Assembly: GCF_008086345.1 (NCBI RefSeq)
Contig: NZ_CP043006.1
Location: forward strand, 4,090,032 to 4,154,031
Direction of reading: 5' to 3'
DNA from: Chitinophaga sp. XS-30
GTDB lineage: Bacteria > Bacteroidota > Bacteroidia > Chitinophagales > Chitinophagaceae
DNA: 64,000 nt
A program made the position numbers and the translations under genes. Within the stretch, counting starts at the first letter, position 1. Every line of letters starts with the position of its first letter. Of this stretch, positions 8,564-16,856 are shown in pieces. The notes under the pieces are model-generated. The model was not told the origin of the DNA. It did not search any database and saw only the letters and a program-made list of their open reading frames with translations.

Positions 8564-9088
8564 TCACAGGGGCTTTTGCAGGAGCAGGTCCCGGTCGGCC
8601 TGTCGCCCGACTGCAAAAATATGTTCGCCGAATTGCGTGTATCCTTCTTTCGCGTAGAATTTCCGCGCGGATAGATTGTGTTCCCATACACCTAACCATA
8701 TCGTGCGTACGAAATGTTCCCGGCCCATGGCATAAGCGTGATCCATGAGTGCCTTGCCCAGCTTTTTCCCCTGAAAGGCTTTCAGCACGTAGATCTTTTC
8801 CAGTTCCATAACCGGTTCCGGCAGCGGACCGCCATTGTCAGGCTGACGAAAGAGGTTTATCTTCAGGAAACCTGCAGGCGTATTGTTGAAGTAGATGAAA
8901 TAATAACGGGAGTTCGCTGACGCCCACTCTTTCCGGATAACGGCATCACTCTTCCGTTCATCAAGGAAGCTCTGCAGGTCCGCCGCACTGTAGACAGACT
9001 GGAACGTTTCCGAAAATGTAGATCGCTCCAGTTGAGCCAGCAGCGGCAGGCTGGTTTCCGTAACAGGCCTGATATCATATGGTTTCAT
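8564..9088 (-). CDS. GNAT family N-acetyltransferase
   Basis: 174 residues. A GCN5-type acetyltransferase fold runs the whole length: PAGFLKINLF strand, ELEKIYVLKAFQGKKLGKALMDHAYAMG with the acetyl-CoA pyrophosphate loop (Q-G-K-K-L-G), and LGVWEHNLSARKFYAKEGY, the usual last helix-strand. The pattern resembles PaiA/spermidine acetyltransferase-like enzymes, but the acceptor cannot be read from sequence. It diverges from the hydrolase gene; 64 bp separate its ATG from the hydrolase start. The 268-bp gap to the VIT gene (8296-8563) holds only the palindromes. Confidence 0.88.
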   Translation of the reverse strand: MKPYDIRPVTETSLPLLAQLERSTFSETFQSVYSAADLQSFLDERKSDAVIRKEWASANSRYYFIYFNNTPAGFLKINLFRQPDNGGPLPEPVMELEKIYVLKAFQGKKLGKALMDHAYAMGREHFVRTIWLGVWEHNLSARKFYAKEGYTQFGEHIFAVGRQADRDLLLQKPL

Positions 9089-9152
9089 GCGCGACTTGAT
9101 AACTATTACTGCAATTTATAGTATTTTTGCCTATTCATCCAGCTATCTAACT

Positions 9153-10184
9153 ATGTGGAAAGTCCTGTTACTCCTTCCTTTTCTGATCAGCACCGAAACC
9201 ACTGCGCAAAAGATCACGCGGGAAGATTTTATGATCAGCAGTGATCCCGGTGTGCAGATCTTCATCAGGGAAATATCTGGCCGCAAACGTAGCAGGAAAC
9301 CTCCTATTTTGCTGGTGCACGGCGGCGGTGCCGGCTCACTTGCGCTTTATGATCTCCCTGTGCCCGGCGGTTCCCTCGCGGAAGACCTGGCTAAGCATGG
9401 CCTGAAAGTGTACATCATGGATGTTCGCGGATGGGAGAAGTCCACCCGCCCGGACTACGATACCAACAAGCGTTATGTCATCAATGGCTCTTCCGCCGAA
9501 GCATCGCGGGATATTGATGCCGCGGTGAATTTCATCATCGAGCGGACCGGCCAGCGGCAGGTGACGCTTTTCGGCACAGCCACCGGCGGGCACTGGATGG
9601 GCTATTACGCCTGCATCTATCCCTATAAAGTGAATGCGCTCATCATGCTGAATAGTTTGTATAACGTGAAAGCCCCCTGGCGGTTCACCGAACGTTACCG
9701 CAATCCACTCGATACATCGCAGTTCTACTATGCCGCCACTCCCCCGCTGCGCCGTGCAGATGCAGCCACACTGTTGCAGCTGTGGAATAACAGCATTCCC
9801 GTAGCGGATAAAACCGAATGGTATGATCCCGCTGTGGCGCAGGCTTATGTAAAAACCGCGGTAAGTTTTGATGAAGATTCCGTACTGGTGGTGCCGGGCG
9901 GATACCGGGCGGAGAGTTTCTATACCGCGCAGGGAAAGGGATTGTGGCATGCGAAGGATATTACGGTGCCGATCCTCGTGGTACGGGGGGCACTGGATAC
10001 CTGGAGCCGTCCGGAGGATATGAAAGCGCTGGAGGAAAAACTGGTGAATGCGCCGAAGAAGCAGTTTCTGACATTGGCTGAAGGCACGCATATATTGTTC
10101 CTGGACAGGCCGGAGAAAGGACGGGCGCAGCTGATATCTGCGATGCTGGAGTTTAATCAGAAGCGGCCGAAGAAGCGGCGGTGA
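9153..10184 (+). CDS. Secreted alpha/beta hydrolase-fold protein lacking the nucleophile serine
   Basis: Start at ATG 9153, giving a signal peptide MWKVLLLLPFLISTETTAQ. A possible promoter is TTG 9096 and TATTTTTG 9122-9129, but its spacing of 23 bp is long. 343 residues with an alpha/beta hydrolase core: the oxyanion strand LLVHGGGAGS, the acid turn RGALDTWSRPEDM and the base loop AEGTHILFLDRP. The nucleophile elbow reads FGTATGGHW, with Ala where G-x-S-x-G needs Ser. As encoded it should not act as a serine esterase. It may use another chemistry, act as a binding protein, or be inactive. Confidence 0.8.
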   Translation: MWKVLLLLPFLISTETTAQKITREDFMISSDPGVQIFIREISGRKRSRKPPILLVHGGGAGSLALYDLPVPGGSLAEDLAKHGLKVYIMDVRGWEKSTRPDYDTNKRYVINGSSAEASRDIDAAVNFIIERTGQRQVTLFGTATGGHWMGYYACIYPYKVNALIMLNSLYNVKAPWRFTERYRNPLDTSQFYYAATPPLRRADAATLLQLWNNSIPVADKTEWYDPAVAQAYVKTAVSFDEDSVLVVPGGYRAESFYTAQGKGLWHAKDITVPILVVRGALDTWSRPEDMKALEEKLVNAPKKQFLTLAEGTHILFLDRPEKGRAQLISAMLEFNQKRPKKRR

Positions 10185-10239
10185 TGATATAACGTTGGTG
10201 TATATACGTTGCGGGAAGTTTGAAAAAATTATTGAAAAA

Positions 10240-10270
10240 TTTGGAAGGAATAAAAATATTCCTATTTTTG
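10240..10270 (+). promoter_or_regulatory. Promoter of tRNA-Lys
   Basis: TTTG at 10240-10243, 19 bp, then TATTTTTG at 10263-10270: an exact match to the Bacteroidota primary-sigma consensus, ending 22 bp before the mature tRNA. Confidence 0.75.
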
Positions 10271-10292
10271 CACCCGCTTTAATGGTGAAAAT

Positions 10293-10365
10293 GATTCTGT
10301 AGCTCAGTTGGTAGAGCAATACACTTTTAATGTATGGGTCCTGGGTTCGAGTCCCAGCGGAATCA
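10293..10365 (+). tRNA. tRNA-Lys (anticodon TTT)
   Basis: 73 bases fold into a full cloverleaf. Acceptor stem GATTCTG/CGGAATC (one T-G pair), D-arm GCTC/GAGC, anticodon stem ATACA/TGTAT with loop CTTTTAA (anticodon 10326-10328 TTT), T-arm CTGGG/CCCAG with loop TTCGAGT, discriminator A. No encoded CCA. Its last 14 bases plus one flanking base recur at 19081-19095, marking it as an integration target. Confidence 0.97.
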
Positions 10366-10366
10366 C
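10352..10366 (+). repeat. Left attachment-site copy inside the tRNA-Lys 3' end
   Basis: TCCCAGCGGAATCAC, identical to 19081-19095. It spans half of the T-arm, the 3' acceptor strand and one base beyond, the standard crossover zone of tRNA-targeting tyrosine recombinases. Confidence 0.7.
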
Positions 10367-10368
10367 TG

Positions 10369-10408
10369 AAAAAAGTCGCCTCTTGATTATCAGGGGGCGA
10401 CTTTTTTC
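10369..10408 (+). terminator. Intrinsic terminator after tRNA-Lys
   Basis: An A-run, GTCGCC (10375-10380), loop, GGCGAC (10396-10401) and six T residues. The A and T runs extend the stem, so it could also end transcription of the AraC gene arriving from the right. It lies on the island side of the attachment site and so would have come with the island. Confidence 0.75.
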
Positions 10409-10438
10409 ATTACTTATAAATTGTAAAGGGAAAATGAG

Positions 10439-11353
10439 CTAATTAAGCTGTTCTCTAAACGCCAGCGGTGTCATACCGGTCTTGTTTTTAAACAGTTTAT
10501 TGAAAGACTGCGGATATTCAAAGCCCAGCTCATAGGCGATTTCTGCTGCGGTGAGGTCTGAATTAGAGAGTTTCTGTTTGGCCACTTCTATTAATTTCCC
10601 ATGAATGTGCTGCTGTGTATTAAGGCCGGTAAGGCTGCGCAACAAATCACTTAAATATCCGGGGGAAACGTTAAGTTGGTCAGAGAAGAACTTTACGGAC
10701 GGCATTCCGTTTTCCAAAGCCAGCCCAGTGGCATAGTAACTATTCAATAGGGTTTCAAATCGCTCTATAACCGGACTGTTAACGGCCTTTCTTGTTATAA
10801 ACTGTCGTTTGTAATATCGGTTGCTGTAATTTAAGAGGACTTCTATATAAGAAATCACCAGTTCCTGGCTGGTATCATCAATGGAGGTCTCTAATTCGTC
10901 ATTAATATCCCCAAACACATGCAGAATTTTGTCTCTTTCTCTTTCAGAAAGATGCAGGGCTTCATTGATATTGTAACCAAAAAATCCGAATTTAGTTATT
11001 GATTTAAACAAGGGGTGGCCCGCAAAAAAGTCGGGATGAACAAATAAGCTTCGCCCCTGACATTTATCCTCATCAATAACGGACAATGCCTGGTTGGGAG
11101 CGACAAAGATCAGCCCACCTTCGTCAAAATCGTAATAGCCTTGGCCGTACTTTAGCTTGCCGTGCAAATTACTTTTATACGAAATCATGTAGAAGTCATG
11201 AACCAGGTAACGCACTTCATTTGAAGATATTTCATCGTGATTAATCAGTACAATCAAAGGGTGGGCAGGCTTGGGAACGCCGAGTGCTTTGCATAAATCC
11301 GAAATGGATTTATAATATCGTAATTCTTTTTTGGGAACTGACTGATCTATCAT
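10439..11353 (-). CDS. AraC family transcriptional regulator
   Basis: 304 residues. The N-terminal half is a cupin-like sensing domain (KLKYGQGYYDFDEGGLIFVAPNQ). The last 100 residues carry the two AraC helix-turn-helix motifs, the second AEIAYELGFEYPQSFNKLFKNKTGMTP being close to the family signature. It is clearly paralogous to the regulator at 50480-51391. Both stand beside an SDR gene whose promoter carries CATTTTGG-like half-sites, so that site is the best guess for its operator (13950-13978). It lies last in a minus-strand run behind the hydrolase gene (34-bp gap) and may be co-transcribed with it. Confidence 0.92.
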   Translation of the reverse strand: MIDQSVPKKELRYYKSISDLCKALGVPKPAHPLIVLINHDEISSNEVRYLVHDFYMISYKSNLHGKLKYGQGYYDFDEGGLIFVAPNQALSVIDEDKCQGRSLFVHPDFFAGHPLFKSITKFGFFGYNINEALHLSERERDKILHVFGDINDELETSIDDTSQELVISYIEVLLNYSNRYYKRQFITRKAVNSPVIERFETLLNSYYATGLALENGMPSVKFFSDQLNVSPGYLSDLLRSLTGLNTQQHIHGKLIEVAKQKLSNSDLTAAEIAYELGFEYPQSFNKLFKNKTGMTPLAFREQLN

Positions 11354-11387
11354 AATTCTTTTTTGTGAACCGATAAACGGTTATTAG

Positions 11388-12164
11388 TTATTTAGATAAA
11401 GCCTTTGCTGCTGCATCTATCAGATGGGCTACCTCTTCCGGGCGGGAAGCATATATAGAATGACTTCCGCCTTCGATCTCTACGATCTTTTTTGCTTTCA
11501 TTCTTCGCGCATAAAAAAGTTCCAGCTCAGGGTTGATGATTCTATCCGATTTAGCGATCATATACCAGGAGGGCTTTAGCTTCCATGCCGGATTATCAAT
11601 CAATCCCTGAAAGCAGATATCCGCTGTAGGCATTTGAGCGTGGGCCATAAATTTTGCTTTAGGCGCTGGCAAATCAGCAGCAAAGTCTTCGGGAAAGCCT
11701 TCCGGATCGATATAGTCATAGCCATCCTCGCCTTTGATCAATGAAGTGTAGGCCGGAGGATATTTCCGGAAAAGCTCACTTCTTTTTTCGTTGGCTTCGG
11801 GAGCATGAGCTGCGATGTACACCAGTCCCGAAACTTTGCTGTTATTACCTGCCTGTGATATAATAACACCTCCATAGCTGTGACCCACCAATACACAAGG
11901 GCCGGCCTGCTGATCAATAATCCTGTTTACCTCCGCAATATCCGTTTCTAAACTTTGTAATTTATGTTGCGTTACCGATACATGGTATCCTTTCTTTGTA
12001 AGGATGTTATACACAGGTTCCCACCCGGAACCATCTAAAAAGGCCCCGTGCACAAGTACGATGTTTTTGACGGATACATCAGGATCGGTTTTCCCCGGTG
12101 TCAGGGAAAGCAGTATCATCGCGACCGCGATCAGCACAATAGTTGTGGTTATGCTCTTCATCAT
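11388..12164 (-). CDS. Alpha/beta hydrolase with signal peptide
   Basis: 258 residues with an N-terminal secretory segment (residues 1-25). The catalytic set is complete: Ser in VLVGHSYGGVIIS (about residue 97), Asp in MIAKSDRIINPE and His in EGGSHSIYAS. The closest look is to EstC/hydroxynitrile lyase-like small hydrolases of about 230-260 residues, often annotated simply as alpha/beta hydrolase. Substrate unknown. It is third in a run SDR (13042) - SDR (12213) - hydrolase - AraC, with gaps of 22, 48 and 34 bp, so probably one transcript from the operator-bearing promoter at 13917-13978. Confidence 0.88.
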   Translation of the reverse strand: MMKSITTTIVLIAVAMILLSLTPGKTDPDVSVKNIVLVHGAFLDGSGWEPVYNILTKKGYHVSVTQHKLQSLETDIAEVNRIIDQQAGPCVLVGHSYGGVIISQAGNNSKVSGLVYIAAHAPEANEKRSELFRKYPPAYTSLIKGEDGYDYIDPEGFPEDFAADLPAPKAKFMAHAQMPTADICFQGLIDNPAWKLKPSWYMIAKSDRIINPELELFYARRMKAKKIVEIEGGSHSIYASRPEEVAHLIDAAAKALSK

Positions 12165-12212
12165 GATAACGTTATTTTCAATGATAAATTTAAAAAAATT
12201 ACGCCGAACGGA

Positions 12213-13019
12213 TTAGCTAACCAGTCCTTTTGCCACACCTTTTCTGAACGCTTCGGCACCTACCTTCAACCTATGTTCGTAGATAGCTCTGGCGTCATTT
12301 CCCGCAAGATACCTGAGCTGGTCTTTGCCATCGGTGGCAGCTTCATAAACTACTGTGGCAATGGATTCGGCAGATGAGAATTGCAGCGGACTATCAGGAT
12401 TGCTGAAACCTGCTAAAAACCGGTCAAAATGCTCAGCGTAGGCCTCATGTTTCCTCATATCCAGGGATCTGGTCATGAAATCCGTCGCAATCCCTCCCGG
12501 AGCAATCGTTTTCATTTGGATGTTATGTATTGCCAGCTCATACGACATGCTTTCGCTCCAGCCCTCAACCGCCCATTTGGTAGCATGGTAAATTGAGCTA
12601 AAAGGGAAAGTCACCAATCCACCTATAGATGTGGTATTTATAACTAGCCCGCTTTTCCTTTCCCGCAGATGTGGAAGAAACACCTGTGTTACTCTGATTA
12701 CCCCCAATACATTGGTATTGAACTGTCGGGCTATCTGTTCATCCACATACCCCTCTAATGGCCCGGTTAAGCCGTAACCGGCATTATTGAATACAACATC
12801 GACGGGGCTGATGGCAATGGCGGCTTCAACTGTCTTCTGAACGGATTCCCCGTCCGTCACGTCTAATGGCAAAAGGTGCATATTTGCAAGGGCCACCAGC
12901 TCTGTTTCTTTTTCAGGCTGACGCATTGTTGCAATTACCTTCCAGCCTTTCTGGGCAAACAATTTTGCTGTAGCTTTTCCCAGGCCGGAAGATGCGCCGG
13001 TTATAAAGATGGTTTTCAT
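12213..13019 (-). CDS. SDR family oxidoreductase
   Basis: 268 residues, classical short-chain dehydrogenase. Cofactor loop TGASSGLG (residues 7-14), NNAGYG, catalytic Ser in VINTTSIGG and YHATK as YxxxK. A basic Arg after the second strand (ATMRQPEKE) suggests NADP(H). It is paralogous over its whole length to the SDR at 51468-52274 (shared IFITGASSGLGKA and ATMR-P-KETEL-ALAN blocks) and more distantly to the next gene. Substrate unknown. Second gene of the run starting at 13878. Confidence 0.92.
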   Translation of the reverse strand: MKTIFITGASSGLGKATAKLFAQKGWKVIATMRQPEKETELVALANMHLLPLDVTDGESVQKTVEAAIAISPVDVVFNNAGYGLTGPLEGYVDEQIARQFNTNVLGVIRVTQVFLPHLRERKSGLVINTTSIGGLVTFPFSSIYHATKWAVEGWSESMSYELAIHNIQMKTIAPGGIATDFMTRSLDMRKHEAYAEHFDRFLAGFSNPDSPLQFSSAESIATVVYEAATDGKDQLRYLAGNDARAIYEHRLKVGAEAFRKGVAKGLVS

Positions 13020-13041
13020 TTGAATGTTTTATAAAGTGATC

Positions 13042-13878
13042 TTAAGCATTGGCTGGTGTAAAAATGCTGGTGGTAAACTGCTGATAGGCTTCCTCAGAGG
13101 AAGAGCGACGGGCATGTAAGATGGGCTGGATATCCTGAGTTGGGGAGTACCGAAGACGGGTACTGTTGTCGGTAGCAGATTCGTAAATGGCGGCCACAAC
13201 TTTTTCCACGGCATCGGTGTCGGAACCTGACGCCATCGATTGGAACATTTTCCCGGTTTGCTCCAGAAAAGGAAGGTAATCATTGATCGGTTGCAATCCT
13301 GCGCTTTCGCCGCCTACACGGTTAAGGAAACCTGTTTGCGGGGCCCCGCCCGGTTCAATCACTTTTACTTTGATTCCTACAGAAGCCAGTTCATAACGAA
13401 GTCCTTCTGACCAACCCTCCAAGGCAAATTTGGAGGCGCTGTAAATGGATGCCATTGGAAAGCCAATGGCCCCTGCACCCGAGCTCACATTGATGATGAC
13501 CCCGGATTTGTTTCCACGAAAATGAGGGAGTATAGCCCTGGTTACGTCCATAGCCCCGAATACATTTACCGCAAACTGGTTTTGAATAGCTTCGCGGCCG
13601 GCACTCTCAAAAATGCCGAAGAGCCCGTATCCCGCGTTATTTACCAATACATCAATCTTTCCGAAGCGCTTAATACCGGCGTCAATGGCTGATTGTATGG
13701 AGGCTGTATCTTCTACATCCAGCCGGGCCACAAAAATGTTTTCCGAATTGCTTAAACCTGAAGCTTTGCCGGTATCACGCATCGTGGCGATAACATTCCA
13801 GCCATTTTCTGCAAAGAAGTTGGCCGCAGAAGCACCGAACCCCGATGATGTTCCCGTAATCAATACTGTTTTGTTCAT
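13042..13878 (-). CDS. SDR family oxidoreductase
   Basis: 278 residues, classical SDR: TGTSSGFG cofactor loop, NNAGYG, Ser in IINVSSGAG and YSASK as YxxxK. The ATMRDTGK stretch after strand 2 suggests NADP(H) preference. The C-terminal third (QPINDYLPFLEQTGKMF) is longer than in minimal SDRs and probably forms a substrate lid. First gene of the run continuing with 12213 and 11388. Its promoter region (13917-13978) carries two exact CATTTTGG half-sites 21 bp apart, matching the operator of the paralogous module at 52.3 kb. Confidence 0.92.
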   Translation of the reverse strand: MNKTVLITGTSSGFGASAANFFAENGWNVIATMRDTGKASGLSNSENIFVARLDVEDTASIQSAIDAGIKRFGKIDVLVNNAGYGLFGIFESAGREAIQNQFAVNVFGAMDVTRAILPHFRGNKSGVIINVSSGAGAIGFPMASIYSASKFALEGWSEGLRYELASVGIKVKVIEPGGAPQTGFLNRVGGESAGLQPINDYLPFLEQTGKMFQSMASGSDTDAVEKVVAAIYESATDNSTRLRYSPTQDIQPILHARRSSSEEAYQQFTTSIFTPANA

Positions 13879-13916
13879 GATCTTGATATTTTTTTGTTGG
13901 ACCTTTATTTATAAGG

Positions 13917-13978
13917 CAAATGTCCTATGGATACCAAAGCTTCGATGAACCAAAATGCGATAATGATTATCCAAAATG
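13917..13978 (-). promoter_or_regulatory. Promoter with AraC-type direct-repeat operator (CATTTTGG)
   Basis: On the minus strand CATTTTGG occurs at 13978-13971 and 13957-13950, exactly 21 bp apart (two helical turns). Then 25 bp follow to GACATTTG (13924-13917), a one-mismatch -7 element, with no good TTG at -33. This is the layout of an activator-dependent promoter. The same geometry with related half-sites is found at 52301-52362. Confidence 0.65.
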
Positions 13979-14006
13979 AGGATTATGGTTTTTCCCGGCT
14001 TATAAA

Positions 14007-14729
14007 TTAGACCAATACAGCCCCACCATCAATAACCAAAGACTGCCCTGTGGCATAAGTTTGTTTCATCAGATAAACAAATGCCTGTGCGATGTCTTCC
14101 GGTTTACCCACTCTTTTTAACAGCAGGGTATTTTCCAGGTGCTTGAAAAAACCTTCGCGGTCGGCATAGTTCATATTGCCCCACAGATTGGTATCGATAA
14201 TTCCTGCCGCAATATTGTTTACCCGTATCGGAGCCAGCTCTACTGCCATCGCTTTAGTAAAAGCATCCATTGCACCGCAAATCGTGGCCCCCAAGCTATA
14301 ACCGGCGGCCGGACGTTGCCCGAAATTGCCGCTCATTAAATTTATGCTTCCGCCTTCGTTGATATGCTGCTTTCCATATTTAATGGCCGCAAAGGCGCCC
14401 CAAAAGCGAATGGTAAAAAAATCCTTTCCTTTTTCTATCTCCGTATCGTCTACCATACTCATGGATATGTTTTCACCTGCCGTATAAACCAGGTGGTCGA
14501 AGTTGCCCGTACCGGCAAAGAACGCTTTTATGTTTTCTTCCTTTTCAAGGCTAACCGCAAATCCTTTACTGTTATTGGGCAAAGTTTCCAATGCTTTGTC
14601 GATCCTTTGCTGGTTGCTCGATACAATAATCACTTCCGCGCCGTCTGCTGCTGCTGCCTGGGCGGTAGCTAACCCTAATCCTGAACTCCCGCCCAATACA
14701 ATCACTTTCTTATTTGCTAATGTTTTCAT
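14007..14729 (-). CDS. SDR-fold protein without the YxxxK lysine
   Basis: 240 residues. The cofactor-binding half is normal: LGGSSGLG loop and YTAGENIS in place of NNAG. The catalytic region reads GYSLGATICGAMDAFTKA, so the Tyr is present but the lysine four residues on is Ala. The end LVIDGGAVLV is typical of classical SDRs. Related SDR-like proteins with this altered motif are common in bacteria; they may use another lysine or not be reductases. Last gene of the run 15992 - 15196 - 14766 - 14007 (gaps 43, 7 and 36 bp). Confidence 0.85.
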   Translation of the reverse strand: MKTLANKKVIVLGGSSGLGLATAQAAAADGAEVIIVSSNQQRIDKALETLPNNSKGFAVSLEKEENIKAFFAGTGNFDHLVYTAGENISMSMVDDTEIEKGKDFFTIRFWGAFAAIKYGKQHINEGGSINLMSGNFGQRPAAGYSLGATICGAMDAFTKAMAVELAPIRVNNIAAGIIDTNLWGNMNYADREGFFKHLENTLLLKRVGKPEDIAQAFVYLMKQTYATGQSLVIDGGAVLV

Positions 14730-14765
14730 TTCAATGTTGCTTTTAATTGTTTTTGAATTAAAATC

Positions 14766-15188
14766 TCAATATTTAGCCTGTCCTATTTCCAGCCGGTGAA
14801 ATTTCCCATCTTCGTTCAAACGGAATTTGAAATAGGTTTTAAAATCCCCCCAGGTGTCGCTGTGAAAGCTACCGTAAATATCCAATCCGTTATTTTCCAC
14901 CCTGTCGATACTGGTAAAGCGTTCATGCCCTATTGCTTCGGTAGAGAATTTCTTAAAATCTCTTGGATGTCCATCGTCCAGGAGCCTGGCGTCAGCAGTA
15001 AAAAAGGAAAGCCACATCGCCGTGTCCCCTTTTTGCCAGGCTTCAATGGCGGCCTGTACTTTTGGGTTGCTCATTTTTGTAAATTCCATTTCTGTAACAG
15101 TTTGATGGTTATGGTTACCGGTCTGCCCGCAGGCTTGTAAAGCACACAAGAGCAGCACCGGTAAGATAAATTTTAAATTATTCCTCAT
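14766..15188 (-). CDS. NTF2-like (SnoaL-type) lipoprotein
   Basis: 140 residues. A lipoprotein signal with lipobox LQAC places it in the periplasm or outer membrane. After a short linker, the domain AAIEAWQKGDTAMWLSFFTADARLLDDG has the cone-shaped NTF2/SnoaL pattern. Such domains bind or isomerise small hydrophobic molecules; no catalytic residues can be assigned. It starts 7 bp after the SDR at 15196 and is followed by another SDR, so it is probably co-expressed with them. Confidence 0.82.
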   Translation of the reverse strand: MRNNLKFILPVLLLCALQACGQTGNHNHQTVTEMEFTKMSNPKVQAAIEAWQKGDTAMWLSFFTADARLLDDGHPRDFKKFSTEAIGHERFTSIDRVENNGLDIYGSFHSDTWGDFKTYFKFRLNEDGKFHRLEIGQAKY

Positions 15189-15195
15189 GTGCAGC

Positions 15196-15948
15196 TTATT
15201 GGGTAGCCCCTCCGTTTACCAACAAGTGCTGGCCGCTCACAAAAGAAGAAAGGTCAGTGGCAAAAAATTCTGCAGCATTAGCCACATCTTCCACTTCCGC
15301 CAATCGTCCCATCGGGCAACTTTCTAATAAGGATTTACGTAGTTCCGGATAACTGCCTTCTTCTGCAAAAATGCCGGAATGGTCTACCGCAAAAGGGATG
15401 ATGGAATTAACGGTAACACCCCGATGGCCTATTTCTTTTGACAATACGTCTACCAGGTATCTTGGCGTAATTTTGCTACCACCATATACCGCCATACCCG
15501 GAACAGGAAATGCAGTAGTACTGGAAGCAATGTAGATAATACGTCCTTTATCTTCCACATGCAGAGCGGCCTGTTGCATGGTAAAATAAGCACCTTTGGT
15601 ATTGATGGAAAATAAGCGGTCGAATTGCTCTTCTGTAAAGCGGGTGACGGGCGTTTCTACCATTTCAATACCGGCATTGGCTACAACAATATCTATTTTA
15701 CCAAAAGCATTTTTCGCTTCTCCAAAAAGACGTTTGATATCGGCTACTTTACTTACGTCGGCCTGCACGGAGATAACTTTTACGCCCATCGCTTTGATGG
15801 TACTTTCCACCTGGTCGGTAGCCGCTTTATCTTTGGAGTAATTCAGTACAATGTTAGCGCCCAATGCAGCGTAACGTTCCGCTATGGCTTTTCCCAAGCC
15901 CCTTCCTGAGCCTGTGATCAAGGCTACTTTGTTATTAAGCGTGTTCAT
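15196..15948 (-). CDS. SDR family oxidoreductase (FabG-like)
   Basis: 250 residues, canonical: TGSGRGLG cofactor loop, VVANAGIE in place of NNAG, Ser in IYIASSTTA, YGGSK as YxxxK and C-terminal HLLVNGGAT. Asn-Tyr-Ser-Lys after strand 2 (VLNYSKDK) suggests NADP(H). Many such genes are labelled 3-oxoacyl-ACP reductase, but nothing nearby belongs to fatty acid synthesis, so a specialised substrate is more likely. Second gene of the run beginning at 16732. Confidence 0.92.
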   Translation of the reverse strand: MNTLNNKVALITGSGRGLGKAIAERYAALGANIVLNYSKDKAATDQVESTIKAMGVKVISVQADVSKVADIKRLFGEAKNAFGKIDIVVANAGIEMVETPVTRFTEEQFDRLFSINTKGAYFTMQQAALHVEDKGRIIYIASSTTAFPVPGMAVYGGSKITPRYLVDVLSKEIGHRGVTVNSIIPFAVDHSGIFAEEGSYPELRKSLLESCPMGRLAEVEDVANAAEFFATDLSSFVSGQHLLVNGGATQ

Positions 15949-15991
15949 TTTTATAGAAATTTAATTGTTGACATTATTTGTTTGTATTTCG

Positions 15992-16732
15992 CTAAGCCAT
16001 TCCTCCGCTGGCACCGATGCTTTGTCCGGAAATCCATTTAGCTTCGTCCGTAGCCAGGAACGCAACTATTTTGGCGATATCTTCGGGGGTGCCCAGGCGT
16101 TTGAAAGCGTTGGTAGCAGCGAGCTGTGCGATCTGTTCTTCCGACTTGCCATTGAGGAACAGACCGGTACCTGTAGGGCCAGGCAATACACAGTTGACGT
16201 TGATACCCCTTGCACCGATCTCTTTGGCAAATACACGACTCATTTGTTCCACCGCTGCTTTGGTGGCGGCATAAACACCATAGGTGGGGAAAATGGTACG
16301 AGTAACTGTAGACGAAAGATTGATAATGCTTCCGTTATCTGCAAGCTTAGTAGCGGCCTGCTGAAGCGAATAAAAAACGCCTTTGAAGTTAATGCCCAAT
16401 TGCTTTTCCAATTGCTCTTCGGTGAGGTCCCGGATGAAATTGTTCAGCATCACACCGGCGTTATTGACCCAAATGTCCACTTTGCCAAAATGGGTAATGC
16501 TTTCGTCGAACAGGCGGATGATCTCTTCTTTGCTGCTAACATTTGCCTTTATCGCATACGCCGCTCCGCCATTGGATTCGATCTGAGCAACAACCTCATC
16601 GGCGGCACCTTGATCACCACTATAGTTTATAATTACTTTAGCGCCGGCTTCGGCTAGTTTTAAGGCGATAGCTGCGCCAATTCCTTTTGATGAGCCGGTG
16701 ACCACGGCTACTTTTCCTGATAAATTTTTCAT
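15992..16732 (-). CDS. SDR family oxidoreductase (FabG-like)
   Basis: 246 residues, canonical: TGSSKGIG cofactor loop, NNAGVM, Ser in INLSSTVTR, YAATK as YxxxK and C-terminal SIGASGGMA. VIINYSGDQ after strand 2 fits NADP(H). It leads a four-gene run (SDR, SDR, NTF2-like lipoprotein, SDR). The region upstream (16760-16814) carries the same operator layout as that of the SDR at 16857-17630, so both promoters probably answer to the AraC regulator at 17729-18655. Confidence 0.92.
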   Translation of the reverse strand: MKNLSGKVAVVTGSSKGIGAAIALKLAEAGAKVIINYSGDQGAADEVVAQIESNGGAAYAIKANVSSKEEIIRLFDESITHFGKVDIWVNNAGVMLNNFIRDLTEEQLEKQLGINFKGVFYSLQQAATKLADNGSIINLSSTVTRTIFPTYGVYAATKAAVEQMSRVFAKEIGARGINVNCVLPGPTGTGLFLNGKSEEQIAQLAATNAFKRLGTPEDIAKIVAFLATDEAKWISGQSIGASGGMA

Positions 16733-16759
16733 TTTGATCTGTTTTTAAATTTGTTGATG

Positions 16760-16814
16760 CAAAGCTGGCAGGGGGAGGGAGGCTCATTGTTGCGCAGGGT
16801 AAAGCAGGAGTTGC
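16760..16814 (-). promoter_or_regulatory. Promoter with AraC-type direct-repeat operator (GCAAC)
   Basis: On the minus strand GCAAC occurs at 16814-16810 and 16793-16789, 21 bp apart. It is followed after 21 bp by CAGCTTTG (16767-16760), a one-mismatch -7 element, in front of the SDR starting at 16732. A 37-base stretch covering both half-sites matches 17699-17735 at 31 positions by my alignment, although the surrounding sequence differs. Confidence 0.6.
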
Positions 16815-16856
16815 AAATTTTAAAGTGCGGGCAACAACGATAAGCCAGCCAGTGTC

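Noticed and set aside
9336..10319. 327-codon minus-strand open frame reaching into tRNA-Lys
   Set aside because: Antisense of the hydrolase gene and overlapping the tRNA; no domain pattern.
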